64,000 nucleotides of DNA, from the NCBI GenBank assembly GCA_024397955.1, contig CP073744.1, positions 1,612,001-1,676,000 of the forward strand. The letters run 5' to 3'. The notes beneath the pieces were generated by a model. That model had not been told where the DNA came from. It saw only the letters and a list, made by a program, of their open reading frames with translations, and searched no databases. The DNA is from a bacterium SCSIO 12696 (lineage in GTDB: Bacteria > Pseudomonadota > Gammaproteobacteria > Pseudomonadales > Porticoccaceae). The position numbers and the translations under genes are program-made. This document shows, in pieces, positions 52,556 to 61,218 of the stretch; the first letter of the stretch is position 1; each line of letters opens with the position of its first letter.

Positions 52556-53224
52556 CTAGCCCTCACTATTCAGCTCTAGCCAAAGCTCACTAAAACGTGA
52601 TTCGCAGTCATCTACCGACGAAAGCGGAGCTTCTCTACCGGTCCCCAGCGTATCCATACCAAACCGGTCGACTTCTGTACGGCTCATCCAGTGAGTCTCT
52701 TCAGGACCTGCGGCATCCAGAGTAAACCAGTAAAACTCTGTATCAATTGCCATATCCCGATAGTAGTCCAGGTAAGGTTGATGCTCAGAAGAAGTGCGCG
52801 GGTATTCAGCACCAGCTTTTCCACTCAGCCCTTCTGCCCAGGTGTGTACACCAACACAGCTCCCTTGCCCTAAACGACGTTGCTTGCCAGCCAAAAAGAG
52901 ATCAGTGCCTCCTGATACGACTATACCTCCGGAAGGAACCTCAGTGGTTAGCCCTGCATTTCTGACAGCGCGCGCCACCGCCAAGTTGCTTTCATCATCG
53001 ATCGAACCGGGCACAAAACGCAAAACTAATGCAGTCACGTTTGGGCTTTCTGACAGTGCATTGCGGAACGCGTCAGGGGTAGTATCGTCAATGATTCCAT
53101 TGAGTACTAACTTGTCATCAGCCACAGTAAAAACCGCAGATGGGTAGTCCATAAAACCAGTACAAGCAGATAGAGTCAGAAATATAGAGGCCAGAAATAG
53201 CCTGGAAAATTTACCAATACTCAA
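52556..53224 (-). CDS. Lipoprotein with ClpP/crotonase-like fold (COG3904-like)
   Basis: The protein has 222 residues. A lipobox (FLTLSAC) gives a mature N-terminus at Cys21. The body resembles the COG3904 group of periplasmic proteins with a ClpP-like fold: ALVLRFVPGSIDDESNLAVA, then GGIVVSGGTDLFLAG (possible nucleophile Ser near residue 104) and GQGSCVGVHTWAEG (possible His near 125), then PYLDYYRDMAID and FYWFTLDAAG. The Ser and His positions fit those of serine hydrolases of this fold. Activity is not established. No partner gene is obvious; the upstream dtd gene lies 18 bases away. Confidence 0.7.
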   Translation of the reverse strand: MSIGKFSRLFLASIFLTLSACTGFMDYPSAVFTVADDKLVLNGIIDDTTPDAFRNALSESPNVTALVLRFVPGSIDDESNLAVARAVRNAGLTTEVPSGGIVVSGGTDLFLAGKQRRLGQGSCVGVHTWAEGLSGKAGAEYPRTSSEHQPYLDYYRDMAIDTEFYWFTLDAAGPEETHWMSRTEVDRFGMDTLGTGREAPLSSVDDCESRFSELWLELNSEG

Positions 53225-53242
53225 AAGGTTATCCTTATAAAT

Positions 53243-53680
53243 TTACACAGAAAGTACAAAAGTCACCGGCCCATCGTTGCACAACGATACTTGCATATCA
53301 CCACCAAACTCCCCGGTAGCAACAGGATTATGTTGGCCACTTATCTGTTGCACAAAATAATCGTATAGCTGTTCTGCTTCTGCCGGTGGTGCCGCGGAGG
53401 AAAAGCTGGGGCGCAAACCTTTCTGGGTATCCGCTGCCAGAGTGAATTGAGAAATTACCAATACACCGCCGCCAATATCGACAACGCTGCGGTTCATTTT
53501 GCCTTCGTCGTCCGAAAAGATGCGGTAGTTGAGCACTTTGTGAATCAGTTTGTCGGCATTGGCCTGGTTATCGCCTTTTTGGATGCCAAGCAATAACAAT
53601 ATTCCACAACCAATTTCACCGACGGTTTGCCCTGCCACCACCACATCTGCGCGGGTAACCCGCTGGATTAAACCTAACAA
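53243..53680 (-). CDS. dtd: D-aminoacyl-tRNA deacylase
   Basis: The protein has 145 residues. Dtd removes D-amino acids mistakenly charged to tRNA. The family motifs are [20 protein letters not shown] and the C-terminal NDGPVTF, which holds the Gly-cisPro-type chiral proofreading loop. The start is a TTG at 53680, with AGGGG six bases upstream; [12 protein letters not shown] is the invariant N-terminus, and no ATG is available there. Confidence 0.95.
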   Translation of the reverse strand: MLGLIQRVTRADVVVAGQTVGEIGCGILLLLGIQKGDNQANADKLIHKVLNYRIFSDDEGKMNRSVVDIGGGVLVISQFTLAADTQKGLRPSFSSAAPPAEAEQLYDYFVQQISGQHNPVATGEFGGDMQVSLCNDGPVTFVLSV

Positions 53681-53727
53681 ATTGATCCCCTAGAAATAAC
53701 GCCACTGAAATGACGGGATAGATAACG

Positions 53728-54687
53728 TTACGCCAAATCACCCAGTTTATTCGCCATCTCATCCGTGGCTTTGACCAACGCATCTAAGGTACCCGGCTCC
53801 GATGAGGCATGGCCGGCATCGCGGATAATTTCCAATCGAGCTTCTGGCCACACCCGGTGCAGGGCAAACGCCTGATCCACCGGGCATACCATATCGTAAC
53901 GACCGTGGACAATAATACCGGGAATGCCTTTAAGTTTATTGGCATTAGCCAGCAACTGATTCTCTGCCAGGAAGGCCTTGTTGTAAAAATAGTGGCACTC
54001 TACCCGGGCAATAGCCAGTGCCACATGGGGATTGGCCACGTGCTCAATAATTTTTGGGCTTGGGTGCAGAGAAGCACAGCGCCCTTCCCAAATCGACCAT
54101 GCCTTCGCAGCGCTCATGCGCTCGAGCTCATTATCACCAGTCAGGCGACGGTGATAGGCGGCGACCATATCATCTCGCTCTGCTTCTGGAATTGGCGCCA
54201 TATAATCCCGCCAGTAGTCGGGAAACACATGGTCAGCCCCTGTTTGATAAAACCAGTTTATGTCCCGGCCCCGACACAGGAAGATACCGCGCAATATCAA
54301 TCCGGACACTCTGTGCGGATGAGCCTGCGCATACAGCAGGCTCAGAGTCGACCCCCATGAACCGCCAAACAGTAGCCACTTTTCCACACCCAGGGATTGG
54401 CGAATCACTTCCATATCCGCCACCAACGCCTGACTGTTGTTATCTTCTAGGGACGCATGAGGGGTCGAACGCCCGCAACCACGCTGGTCAAACAAAATAA
54501 TGCGGTATTTTTCCGGATCAAAAAAACTCCGATCCTGCTTGCTGCAGCCACCCCCTGGGCCACCGTGTACAAACAGCACCGGAATACCATCCGGGCTGCC
54601 ACACTCCTCAACGTAAATCCGATGAGGTGACCGCACATCCAGCTGATGGGTTTTGTAGGGTTTGATATTGGGGTAAAAGCTGCGCAT
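53728..54687 (-). CDS. pip: Prolyl aminopeptidase
   Basis: The protein has 319 residues. It releases N-terminal proline from peptides. The alpha/beta hydrolase fold shows the oxyanion loop HGGPGGGCSKQDRSFF, the nucleophile in LFGGSWGSTLSLLYA (near residue 110), Asp in VHGRYDMVCPVDQAF and His in RDAGHASSEPG. The fold and length fit the family. It is divergent from the ABM gene and lies beside the CTGACA-N6-TGTCAG operator, so it may share that control. Confidence 0.93.
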   Translation of the reverse strand: MRSFYPNIKPYKTHQLDVRSPHRIYVEECGSPDGIPVLFVHGGPGGGCSKQDRSFFDPEKYRIILFDQRGCGRSTPHASLEDNNSQALVADMEVIRQSLGVEKWLLFGGSWGSTLSLLYAQAHPHRVSGLILRGIFLCRGRDINWFYQTGADHVFPDYWRDYMAPIPEAERDDMVAAYHRRLTGDNELERMSAAKAWSIWEGRCASLHPSPKIIEHVANPHVALAIARVECHYFYNKAFLAENQLLANANKLKGIPGIIVHGRYDMVCPVDQAFALHRVWPEARLEIIRDAGHASSEPGTLDALVKATDEMANKLGDLA

Positions 54688-54730
54688 ACCTGTTCCCGCA
54701 ATGATATTACTTTAAGTCTAGACTAACTCT

Positions 54731-54750
54731 ACTGACAGTACGCTGTCAGT
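54731..54750. promoter_or_regulatory. Operator 1, CTGACA-N6-TGTCAG, between pip and the ABM gene
   Basis: A perfect palindrome with 8-base arms, ACTGACAG-N4-CTGTCAGT, lies 52 bases before the ABM start codon and 43 bases before the pip start. The same CTGACA-N6-TGTCAG core recurs before the GFA operon, which encodes a WYL-domain repressor candidate. Confidence 0.65.
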
Positions 54751-54802
54751 AGCGCTGGCCAATAATACCGACTCTTCAATCATTCACCTCAGGAGTCGCA
54801 TT

Positions 54803-55117
54803 GTGAGCAAACAGGTTATGAACCTCTACTTTTTTAAACTGGCCAACGGAGCCAGCGACGAGCAATTTATTCACGCCAGCCAGCAAGCGGAGGAATTTCT
54901 GAGGCAGCAACCAGGTTTTTTGTATCGTTCGGTAAGCCGCGAGAACGACAGCGGCCTTTGGGTTGATACTGGCTACTGGGAAAGTGCCGAAGCCTACCAG
55001 CAAGTCCACCAGGCATTTGCGCAAGCACCACAATGCCAACAGTTTATGGCGTTAATAGAAGAGAGCAGCCTGCAAACTCGTCATACACAAATCGAAACCA
55101 CCAGCTGCTCAGGGTAA
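54803..55117 (+). CDS. Antibiotic biosynthesis monooxygenase (ABM)-like dimeric barrel protein
   Basis: The protein has 104 residues. It has the dimeric alpha-beta barrel pattern of the ABM superfamily (VMNLYFFKLANGASDEQFIH, LRQQPGFLYRSV and WVDTGYWESAEAYQQVHQAF). Members of this fold include small monooxygenases, haem-degrading enzymes and proteins of unknown role. The start is a GTG at 54803 with AGGAG upstream. It lies downstream of operator 1 and 126 bases before the GFA operon, which has the same operator. Confidence 0.75.
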   Translation: MSKQVMNLYFFKLANGASDEQFIHASQQAEEFLRQQPGFLYRSVSRENDSGLWVDTGYWESAEAYQQVHQAFAQAPQCQQFMALIEESSLQTRHTQIETTSCSG

Positions 55118-55180
55118 CAATCATCCAGGCCCAACAGGTAGACATGGATAGCCTGCCTGTTGCCATGACACAACAGCTTG

Positions 55181-55198
55181 CTGACACTATGCTGTCAG
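55181..55198. promoter_or_regulatory. Operator 2, CTGACA-N6-TGTCAG, before the GFA-WYL operon
   Basis: The arms CTGACA (55181-55186) and TGTCAG (55193-55198) are identical to those of operator 1, with the same 6-base spacer length and shared TAxGC spacer bases. The site is 45 bases upstream of the GFA start codon. Confidence 0.65.
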
Positions 55199-55243
55199 GC
55201 AATTCTGTTACACAACGTCTAAAAACGGATTAAGGAGACCGCA

Positions 55244-55666
55244 ATGAGTACGACGATTTCTGCCAAAGGGCAATGCCTGTGTGGCTCTGTACAAGTTGAA
55301 GCCAACACCCTGGATACCCAGATGGAAGCCTGCCATTGCAGTATGTGTCGGCGCTGGGGCGGCGGGCCGCTGTTGGCAATAAATTGCCAGCAAGATGTCG
55401 CCCTGTCTGGCGAGCAGCATATCACCACATACAGTTCGTCCGATTGGGCCGAACGCGGCTTTTGCAAGAGCTGTGGCACTCATCTGTTTTATCGTCTGAA
55501 GCACAACAACCAGTACATTATGCCGGCGGGATTGTTCGAGTTGCCCGACACATTGAGCTTTCATCAACAGATATTTATTGATGAAAAACCGGATTACTAC
55601 TGCTTTGCCAATAACACCAAAGAGATGACCGGAGCAGAGGTGTTTGCCCAATATGCGCCTCAGTAA
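55244..55666 (+). CDS. GFA-family zinc protein (CENP-V/glutathione-dependent formaldehyde-activating-like)
   Basis: The protein has 140 residues. The zinc-binding cysteines of the family are present in CLCGSVQVEANT, ACHCSMCRRWGGGP and FCKSCGTHLFYR. Members include glutathione-dependent formaldehyde-activating enzymes, but most small members have no tested activity. It is first in an operon with the TfoX_C, WYL and tag genes, and has GGAG upstream of its ATG. Confidence 0.88.
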   Translation: MSTTISAKGQCLCGSVQVEANTLDTQMEACHCSMCRRWGGGPLLAINCQQDVALSGEQHITTYSSSDWAERGFCKSCGTHLFYRLKHNNQYIMPAGLFELPDTLSFHQQIFIDEKPDYYCFANNTKEMTGAEVFAQYAPQ

Positions 55667-55670
55667 CCCT

Positions 55671-55973
55671 ATGAAAAATCAGGATCGCGCTCTAACGAAG
55701 CTGAAAAATATTGGCCCCACCATCGCCGCCCGCCTGAACGAGGTGGGCATTTTCAGTGAGCACGACCTGCGTTTTCACGGAGCGGTGAACGCACACCGCT
55801 TGATCGCTCAAAAATACCCATCCATGCGCTTGCCAGTCTGTTACTACCTCTATTCATTCGAAGGTGCATTATTGGACAAACACTGGAACGATATTGGCGA
55901 AGTACGCAAACGGGAATTGCGTAGTGCTATAGAAGGCGCGATAAAAAGCGGCATTAAGCATGCGCCGCGCTGA
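55671..55973 (+). CDS. TfoX C-terminal domain protein
   Basis: The protein has 100 residues. It is a stand-alone TfoX_C helix-hairpin-helix-like domain (LTKLKNIGPTIAARLNEVGI, YLYSFEGALLDKHWNDI, RKRELRSAIE) without the N-terminal part of TfoX/Sxy competence regulators. I chose the ATG at 55671; an ATG at 55653 would overlap the GFA end and add six residues. It overlaps the regulator gene by 14 bases. Function of stand-alone TfoX_C proteins is unknown. Confidence 0.8.
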   Translation: MKNQDRALTKLKNIGPTIAARLNEVGIFSEHDLRFHGAVNAHRLIAQKYPSMRLPVCYYLYSFEGALLDKHWNDIGEVRKRELRSAIEGAIKSGIKHAPR

Positions 55974-56670
55974 CCGCCTCTTTCAGATACTGACCCTACT
56001 GCGCAATCGCCGTACAGCGATTACTGCGCGGCAATTGGCGGAGACCCTGGAAGTATCCGAGCGCACCATCTACCGGGATATACAATCGCTTATTTGTTGC
56101 GGCACCCCCATTGAAGGAGAAGCGGGTGTTGGCTACCGGCTGAACCGCCACTTCGACTTGCCACCGCTGATGTTCAGTACCGACGAAGTGGAAGCCTTGC
56201 TGTTGGGCACTCGCATGGTTCAAGCCTGGAGCGATCGGCAACTGGCATCAGCGGCGGATACTGCCATGCAAAAGATTCTCGCGGCACTGCCAGACAATCT
56301 ACGACACCGGGATGAGCAACTGGCGCTACTGGTGCCAGATTGCCATATCGACCCGGGCTTGGTGGCATACAGTGACGACATTCGCAGTGCCATCAAAAAT
56401 CGTTGCAGCGTGCGTATTCAATACTGCCGGGCCGACGGCAAACGTTCCAAACGCACCGTGCAACCACTGGGGTTAATATATTGGGGAAGAGTGTGGACCT
56501 TAGTGGCTTGGTGCGAGCTTCGTAACGACTACCGAACTTTTCGTCTGGACCGAATCCAACAACTGACTAACGAACAACAGCCATTTGAAACCGGCCCAGA
56601 AAAATCCCTGAAACACTACCTGGACACCATGGAAAAAGCCGATGAAAAACAACTCAAGAACTCGCTGTGA
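55960..56670 (+). CDS. YafY-type HTH/WYL-domain transcriptional regulator
   Basis: The protein has 236 residues. An N-terminal HTH (RADRLFQILTLLRNRRTAIT, LAETLEVSERTIYRDIQSL) is followed by a middle helical part and a WYL domain from about 140 (RCSVRIQYCRADGKRSKRTV, GRVWTLVAWCELRNDYRTFR), in which the WYL core reads LIYWGRVWTL. WYL domains bind nucleic acids or nucleotides and act as sensors in many regulators. It is encoded in the operon whose operator it probably binds, along with the preceding ABM gene. Confidence 0.88.
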   Translation: MRRADRLFQILTLLRNRRTAITARQLAETLEVSERTIYRDIQSLICCGTPIEGEAGVGYRLNRHFDLPPLMFSTDEVEALLLGTRMVQAWSDRQLASAADTAMQKILAALPDNLRHRDEQLALLVPDCHIDPGLVAYSDDIRSAIKNRCSVRIQYCRADGKRSKRTVQPLGLIYWGRVWTLVAWCELRNDYRTFRLDRIQQLTNEQQPFETGPEKSLKHYLDTMEKADEKQLKNSL

Positions 56671-57232
56671 ATGGTGTGGTGATAGCGAGCTGTACCAAAA
56701 TTACCACGACACCGAATGGGGCGTGCCCTGCTACAACGACCAGGTACTGTTTGAGTTTTTGATTCTGGAAAGCGCACAAGCCGGCCTGTCGTGGATCACC
56801 ATTTTGAAAAAGCGAGAAAACTACCGAAAAGCCTTCGCGGATTTTGACGCTGCCAAGGTAGCGCGTTTTAACAGTCGCAGCGTAGAACGACTGATGCAGG
56901 ATGCGGGCATTGTGCGCAACCGCCTGAAAATCGAAAGCGCCATCAGCAATGCCAAATGCTTCCTCGACGTGCAAAAAGAATTTGGCAGTTTCAGCAACTA
57001 TATTTGGGGCTTCGTAGATGGAAAACCGATCCAGAACTGCTGGGAAAGCCTGGCAGAAGTACCCGCTTCAACCCCCCTTTCCGACACCATCAGCAAGGAT
57101 ATGAAAAAGCGTGGCTTCCGCTTCTTTGGCACCACCATCTGCTACGCCCATATGCAGGCAACGGGGATGGTAAATGATCATGTTGTGGGATGTTTTCGGC
57201 ATAAGGAATGTGCGGAGATGGCAAGAAAATAA
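56642..57232 (+). CDS. tag: 3-methyladenine-DNA glycosylase I
   Basis: The protein has 196 residues. Tag removes 3-methyladenine from alkylated DNA. The motifs RCEWCGDSELYQNYHDTEWG, LESAQAGLSWITILKKRENY and ICYAHMQATGMVNDHVVGC include the residues of the Tag zinc site (C and H near the N-terminus and HxxxC at the C-terminus). Its start overlaps the regulator gene by 29 bases, so this DNA repair enzyme is part of the WYL operon. Confidence 0.95.
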   Translation: MKNNSRTRCEWCGDSELYQNYHDTEWGVPCYNDQVLFEFLILESAQAGLSWITILKKRENYRKAFADFDAAKVARFNSRSVERLMQDAGIVRNRLKIESAISNAKCFLDVQKEFGSFSNYIWGFVDGKPIQNCWESLAEVPASTPLSDTISKDMKKRGFRFFGTTICYAHMQATGMVNDHVVGCFRHKECAEMARK

Positions 57233-57270
57233 ATGGCAACTAAGAGTTGCAGACAGAGCGGTGGTTAGCT

Positions 57271-57283
57271 GTCATTCTGAGCG
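57271..57283. repeat. Partial GTCATTCTGAGCG repeat
   Basis: This 13-base block matches the right arm of the inverted repeat at 51053-51128, read on the opposite strand. The following bases diverge, so it is a decayed or partial copy. It lies in the gap after tag, next to the larger palindrome at 57309. Confidence 0.4.
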
Positions 57284-57308
57284 TAATGAATATAGCTGAG
57301 ATTGACTC

Positions 57309-57453
57309 GTTAGTGCGTCTGGCGCGTTGAGATTTTGTTGTCAGGCAAGGCGTGTTGCCGACGAGTAGCGCAGCGTATTGAAATACGTGAGCAACGCAGG
57401 CGGTGGCACAACGCCGCATGACAGCAAAAGATCAATGCGCCAGGTGTGCTAAC
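57309..57453. repeat. 145-bp palindromic intergenic repeat overlapping the cyclase stop codon
   Basis: The arms (57309-57357 and 57407-57453) are imperfect inverted copies, both beginning GTTAG and then sharing CTGGCGC, TTGA, TTTTG and TGTCA blocks. The centre holds CGTATT-GA-AATACG. The whole could fold into one long hairpin. The terminal GTTAG of the right arm, read on the minus strand, contains the TAG stop of the diguanylate cyclase. Confidence 0.65.
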
Positions 57454-58537
57454 CCGCGACTACCATATCCCGTCCCATCTGCTTGGCCTGATAAAGCCCA
57501 CGATCGGCGGTAGACACCAGATCATCAATTCCTTCATGGCCCTTCATGCAGGCCAAGCCAAAGCTCATGGTAACGTTCTGAATTTCGCCGGATACTTCCA
57601 GCTGAAGAGCGGACACATTGCGCCGCAAGCGTTCTGCAACCTGATGAGCGGCTTCAATTTTCTGGCCACTGAGCAGCACCAGAAATTCATCACTGCCCCA
57701 GCGCGCCACCACATCGTCGGAACGCAGCCCACGCTGCAATGCCCCGCTGACTGCTTGCACCATACGATCGCCAAACTGGTGGCCAAACGTGTCATTAAAT
57801 TGCTTAAAGCCATCGATATCGCAAATCACTATCGAAAACACATCCCCACTGAGGTGGTAGCGATTGATACTGCCGCCCAGCAGCCGCTCCATTTCCCGGC
57901 GGTTAGGCAAACCGCTGAGTTCATCCTGGGTAGCGGTACGGCTAAATTGCTCGCTCACACCAACCATGCGTGCTTGACTGCGCTCCCGATAAAAATCCAC
58001 CACCAACAGAAACAGAGCCATGGCACTGTAACCAACAACAATGCCATTCTCCATGTCGCTGCTGTAGCTGGAAACCTGCCATTGCAGCCAACCATCAAAC
58101 AACCCAATTAACAGCAACAAATTGAGCACCAAAATGCCGACAGCCAGCCGGTAGCCACAGACAACCACCAGCGCAGGCACAATGGCCAAAGCACCAATAA
58201 CACCGGTTTCACCCACTGGGCATAATGCAACAATCGCCTGGCACGTCACCAACATCAATACAGCAAACAACCATTGCATAGGGGCGATAGCACGCTTGCC
58301 AACGTACTGACATAACACCAACAACACCACTGCGCTGGCACCAATAGCAGTAAGGGCAATGGCAAAAACACCGGGGCTGGTGAAATAAAACCAGGCGGCA
58401 TAGCCCAGGGTAAATAAAGCCGTAAAGGTGAGACACAGCGGCAGATTAAGCAGTAATTCTTCGCGACGCAGGTCTTTCAGAATCTGCTGTTGATGCTGGT
58501 GCTCTTGTTGTCGATAGGATTCCCGACCCTCAGACAT
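57449..58537 (-). CDS. Membrane diguanylate cyclase with a GSDEF signature
   Basis: The protein has 362 residues. The N-terminal half has about six membrane helices (about 38-190). The C-terminal half is a GGDEF domain (IVICDIDGFKQFNDTFGHQF), the signature of which reads GSDEF (VARWGSDEFLVLLSG) instead of GGDEF. An I-site RxxD (RSDD) lies five residues before it, the place for allosteric product inhibition. GGDEF enzymes make cyclic di-GMP; the Ser change might lower activity but need not. No sensory domain other than the membrane part is recognised. It ends within a palindromic repeat. Confidence 0.88.
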   Translation of the reverse strand: MSEGRESYRQQEHQHQQQILKDLRREELLLNLPLCLTFTALFTLGYAAWFYFTSPGVFAIALTAIGASAVVLLVLCQYVGKRAIAPMQWLFAVLMLVTCQAIVALCPVGETGVIGALAIVPALVVVCGYRLAVGILVLNLLLLIGLFDGWLQWQVSSYSSDMENGIVVGYSAMALFLLVVDFYRERSQARMVGVSEQFSRTATQDELSGLPNRREMERLLGGSINRYHLSGDVFSIVICDIDGFKQFNDTFGHQFGDRMVQAVSGALQRGLRSDDVVARWGSDEFLVLLSGQKIEAAHQVAERLRRNVSALQLEVSGEIQNVTMSFGLACMKGHEGIDDLVSTADRGLYQAKQMGRDMVVAG

Positions 58538-58689
58538 AGCTGGTTCTCGTTTTTATGGAGTCTGGTGATGGGGGGATATTATGCGGTGAATGGTTGGGGT
58601 TCTCAATCACAACCCAAGCATTGTGGACTTTAAAGATGAAAAGCTTTGGTTGTCTCAGCAATCAACGAGAGATTGATTACTGCGTATTG

Positions 58690-59112
58690 TTAGGTGCTTT
58701 CAACGTGTAGCCTCCACTCTGGAGACCTTTTTGAGTAATCATCACTCTTTGAATATTCACTCATGTAGCTATAACCTTCTCCTCGCCCAGCAATATCAAC
58801 CAGGAATGCTTGCAATCCAGCAAGTGAACGGCTACTGCCATAAACTCTTAGGATGTCCCGGTTATTCCAGTCATCCATCGACAAATATTCATTTGCCCTA
58901 TTTTGGAGAGAGGTAAAAAGCTCCTCTTCTAATTCATCCAAAATAACTTCAATTGAAATTTTCGACTCAGATAACATCAGTACTGGCTTTTTTGAGCTAA
59001 TAGCCTTACCAATAAAACCAGCGAATTGCAGATAATCTTCAGGTTTTGCGTATAAAACAAGGTCATCAATCAATCCGTTTGAGCGGAAGATTTGTCGCGC
59101 TTCGATTCTCAC
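58690..59112 (-). CDS. Hypothetical protein
   Basis: The protein has 140 residues and is not recognised with certainty. The sequence is acidic and mixed alpha/beta (DYLQFAGFIGKAISSKKPVL, ILDELEEELFTSLQNRANEY, VYGSSRSLAGLQAFLVDIAG) with no signal peptide or membrane segment. Small soluble proteins like this are often orphan immunity proteins, but no toxin gene lies nearby. The start appears to be GTG at 59112. It is more AT-rich than its neighbours and lies alone between the cyclase and typA. Confidence 0.6.
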   Translation of the reverse strand: MRIEARQIFRSNGLIDDLVLYAKPEDYLQFAGFIGKAISSKKPVLMLSESKISIEVILDELEEELFTSLQNRANEYLSMDDWNNRDILRVYGSSRSLAGLQAFLVDIAGRGEGYSYMSEYSKSDDYSKRSPEWRLHVEST

Positions 59113-59187
59113 TACTGTCTCACATAACAGCGTATTTCAACAGATTGCCACGAATTAGGCCTCGCAATGGCAGGAGCGGAAGCGGAG

Positions 59188-61011
59188 TTAAAATTTCCGC
59201 CCGCGCTTGCGCTCGTTTTCCTTCAACAGTTTTTTGCGAATCCGAATACTCTCTGGTGTGACTTCCACCAGCTCATCGTCTTCAATAAATTCCAGCGCCT
59301 GCTCCAGAGTGTGCTTAATGGGCGGAGTCAGTGTCAGCGCTTCGTCGGTACCCGCAGCGCGAATATTGGTCAGCTGTTTGCCCTTGGTGGGGTTCACCGC
59401 CAAGTCGTTGTCGCGGGAGTGAATACCAATCACCTGGCCTTCGTACACGTCCACGCCGTGGCCCAGAAATAAGCGACCGCGATCCTGCAGGGTAAACAGC
59501 GCGTAAGCCAGGGTTTTGCCATTCACCATGGAGCAGAGCACGCCGTTCTGGCGGCTGACCACTTCACCGGCTTTAACCGGGCCGTAGTGATCAAAAATGC
59601 TGGTCATAATGCCGCTGCCGGACGTCAGGGTCAGGAACAAACCACGGAAACCGATCAGGCCACGGGAAGGCACAATAAATTCCAGCTTTACCCGACCTTT
59701 GCCGTCCGGCTCCATATTGGTGAGTTCCGCCTTGCGCAGGCCCAACTCTTCCATCACCGACCCCTGATGCTGGTCTTCAACGTCGATCACCACTTGTTCA
59801 AAGGGCTCGTGGATTTCGTCGCCGACTTGCTTCTGCACTACTTCCGGGCGGGAAACGCCTAACTCAAAGCCTTCCCGGCGCATGGTTTCAATCAGCACCG
59901 ACAGGTGTAGCTCACCGCGGCCAGAAACCCTGAATTTGTCCGGGCTATCGCCGGGCTCTACTCTCAGCGCCACATTGTGAATCAGCTCTTGCTCCAAACG
60001 CTCTTTGATGTTGCGAGAAGTGACAAACTTGCCCTCTTTGCCCGCAAACGGCGAATCGTTGACCTGGAAGGTCATACTTACGGTGGGCTCGTCCACCGAC
60101 AGGGGCGGCAGCGCCTCGGGGTTAGCCAAGTCACACAAGGTATCGGAAATATTGAGGCCATCAATGCCGGTAATGCAGACAATATCACCGGCAGAGGCTT
60201 GTTTTACCTCTACCCGCTCAAGACCCAGATGCCCCATCACCTGCAACACCTTGGCTTTGCGCTGCTTGCCATCGGCACCCACCACCATCACCTGATCGTT
60301 GGGCGACAGAGTGCCACGAGTAATGCGGCCAATGCCGATCACGCCCACATAGCTGTTGTAGTCAAGCGCGGAAATTTGCATCTGCAGGGGGGCTTCCACA
60401 TCCACTTTCGGCGGCTGCACCTGTTCGACAATCTGCTCGAACAGCGGTGTCATATCTTCCGCCAATTCGTCCGCTTCCAGGCCAGCAACGCCATTCAAGG
60501 CAGAGGCGTAAATTACCGGGAAGTCCAGCTGTTCTTCGGTGGCACCCAGGCGGTCAAACAGGTCGAATACCTGGTCCAACACCCAGTCCGGGCGAGCGCC
60601 GGGGCGATCTACCTTGTTAATCACCACAATGGGGTTAAGGCCTTTTTCAAACGCCTTGGAGGTCACAAAACGAGTTTGCGGCATGGGGCCATCCACCGCG
60701 TCCACCAGCAGCAGCACACAATCCACCATGGACAGCACCCGCTCCACCTCACCGCCAAAGTCGGCGTGCCCCGGTGTGTCCACAATATTGATGTGGTAGC
60801 CGTTCCACTCAATGGCGGTGTTCTTCGCCAGAATGGTGATACCACGCTCTTTCTCCTGATCGTTGGAGTCCATAATGCGCTCGGCGCCCTGATCTTTGCG
60901 ATCCAGGGTGCCGGACTGCTGCAGCAGCTTATCTACCAAGGTCGTTTTGCCGTGGTCAACGTGGGCGATGATGGCGATATTGCGCAGCTGTTCAATACTG
61001 GCGTGGCTCAT
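59188..61011 (-). CDS. typA: Ribosome-associated translational GTPase TypA/BipA
   Basis: The protein has 607 residues. TypA assists 50S assembly at low temperature and in stress. GTPase motifs are [17 protein letters not shown] (G1), [16 protein letters not shown] (G3) and [14 protein letters not shown] (G4). Domain II, V and the TypA-specific C-terminal domain follow ([20 protein letters not shown]), and the protein ends in a basic tail. The length is normal. Confidence 0.97.
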   Translation of the reverse strand: MSHASIEQLRNIAIIAHVDHGKTTLVDKLLQQSGTLDRKDQGAERIMDSNDQEKERGITILAKNTAIEWNGYHINIVDTPGHADFGGEVERVLSMVDCVLLLVDAVDGPMPQTRFVTSKAFEKGLNPIVVINKVDRPGARPDWVLDQVFDLFDRLGATEEQLDFPVIYASALNGVAGLEADELAEDMTPLFEQIVEQVQPPKVDVEAPLQMQISALDYNSYVGVIGIGRITRGTLSPNDQVMVVGADGKQRKAKVLQVMGHLGLERVEVKQASAGDIVCITGIDGLNISDTLCDLANPEALPPLSVDEPTVSMTFQVNDSPFAGKEGKFVTSRNIKERLEQELIHNVALRVEPGDSPDKFRVSGRGELHLSVLIETMRREGFELGVSRPEVVQKQVGDEIHEPFEQVVIDVEDQHQGSVMEELGLRKAELTNMEPDGKGRVKLEFIVPSRGLIGFRGLFLTLTSGSGIMTSIFDHYGPVKAGEVVSRQNGVLCSMVNGKTLAYALFTLQDRGRLFLGHGVDVYEGQVIGIHSRDNDLAVNPTKGKQLTNIRAAGTDEALTLTPPIKHTLEQALEFIEDDELVEVTPESIRIRKKLLKENERKRGRKF

Positions 61012-61218
61012 GGGTGCTCCGGGGCAGAGTATGCAAAAGGCGCGGATTATACAGGGGAGTGAGAGACAGCGTTAGACTTGTTTGTCGATGAAGTGCGGTT
61101 ACTTAGAGCACCCTGAGGTACCGTTTTCACACAACCATGATACGTTCAGAACCAATTGCTTTTTCAGCATAGGCGGTTAGTATGATTGAACATTGCATGA
61201 ACATGGACGGTAGGCAGT

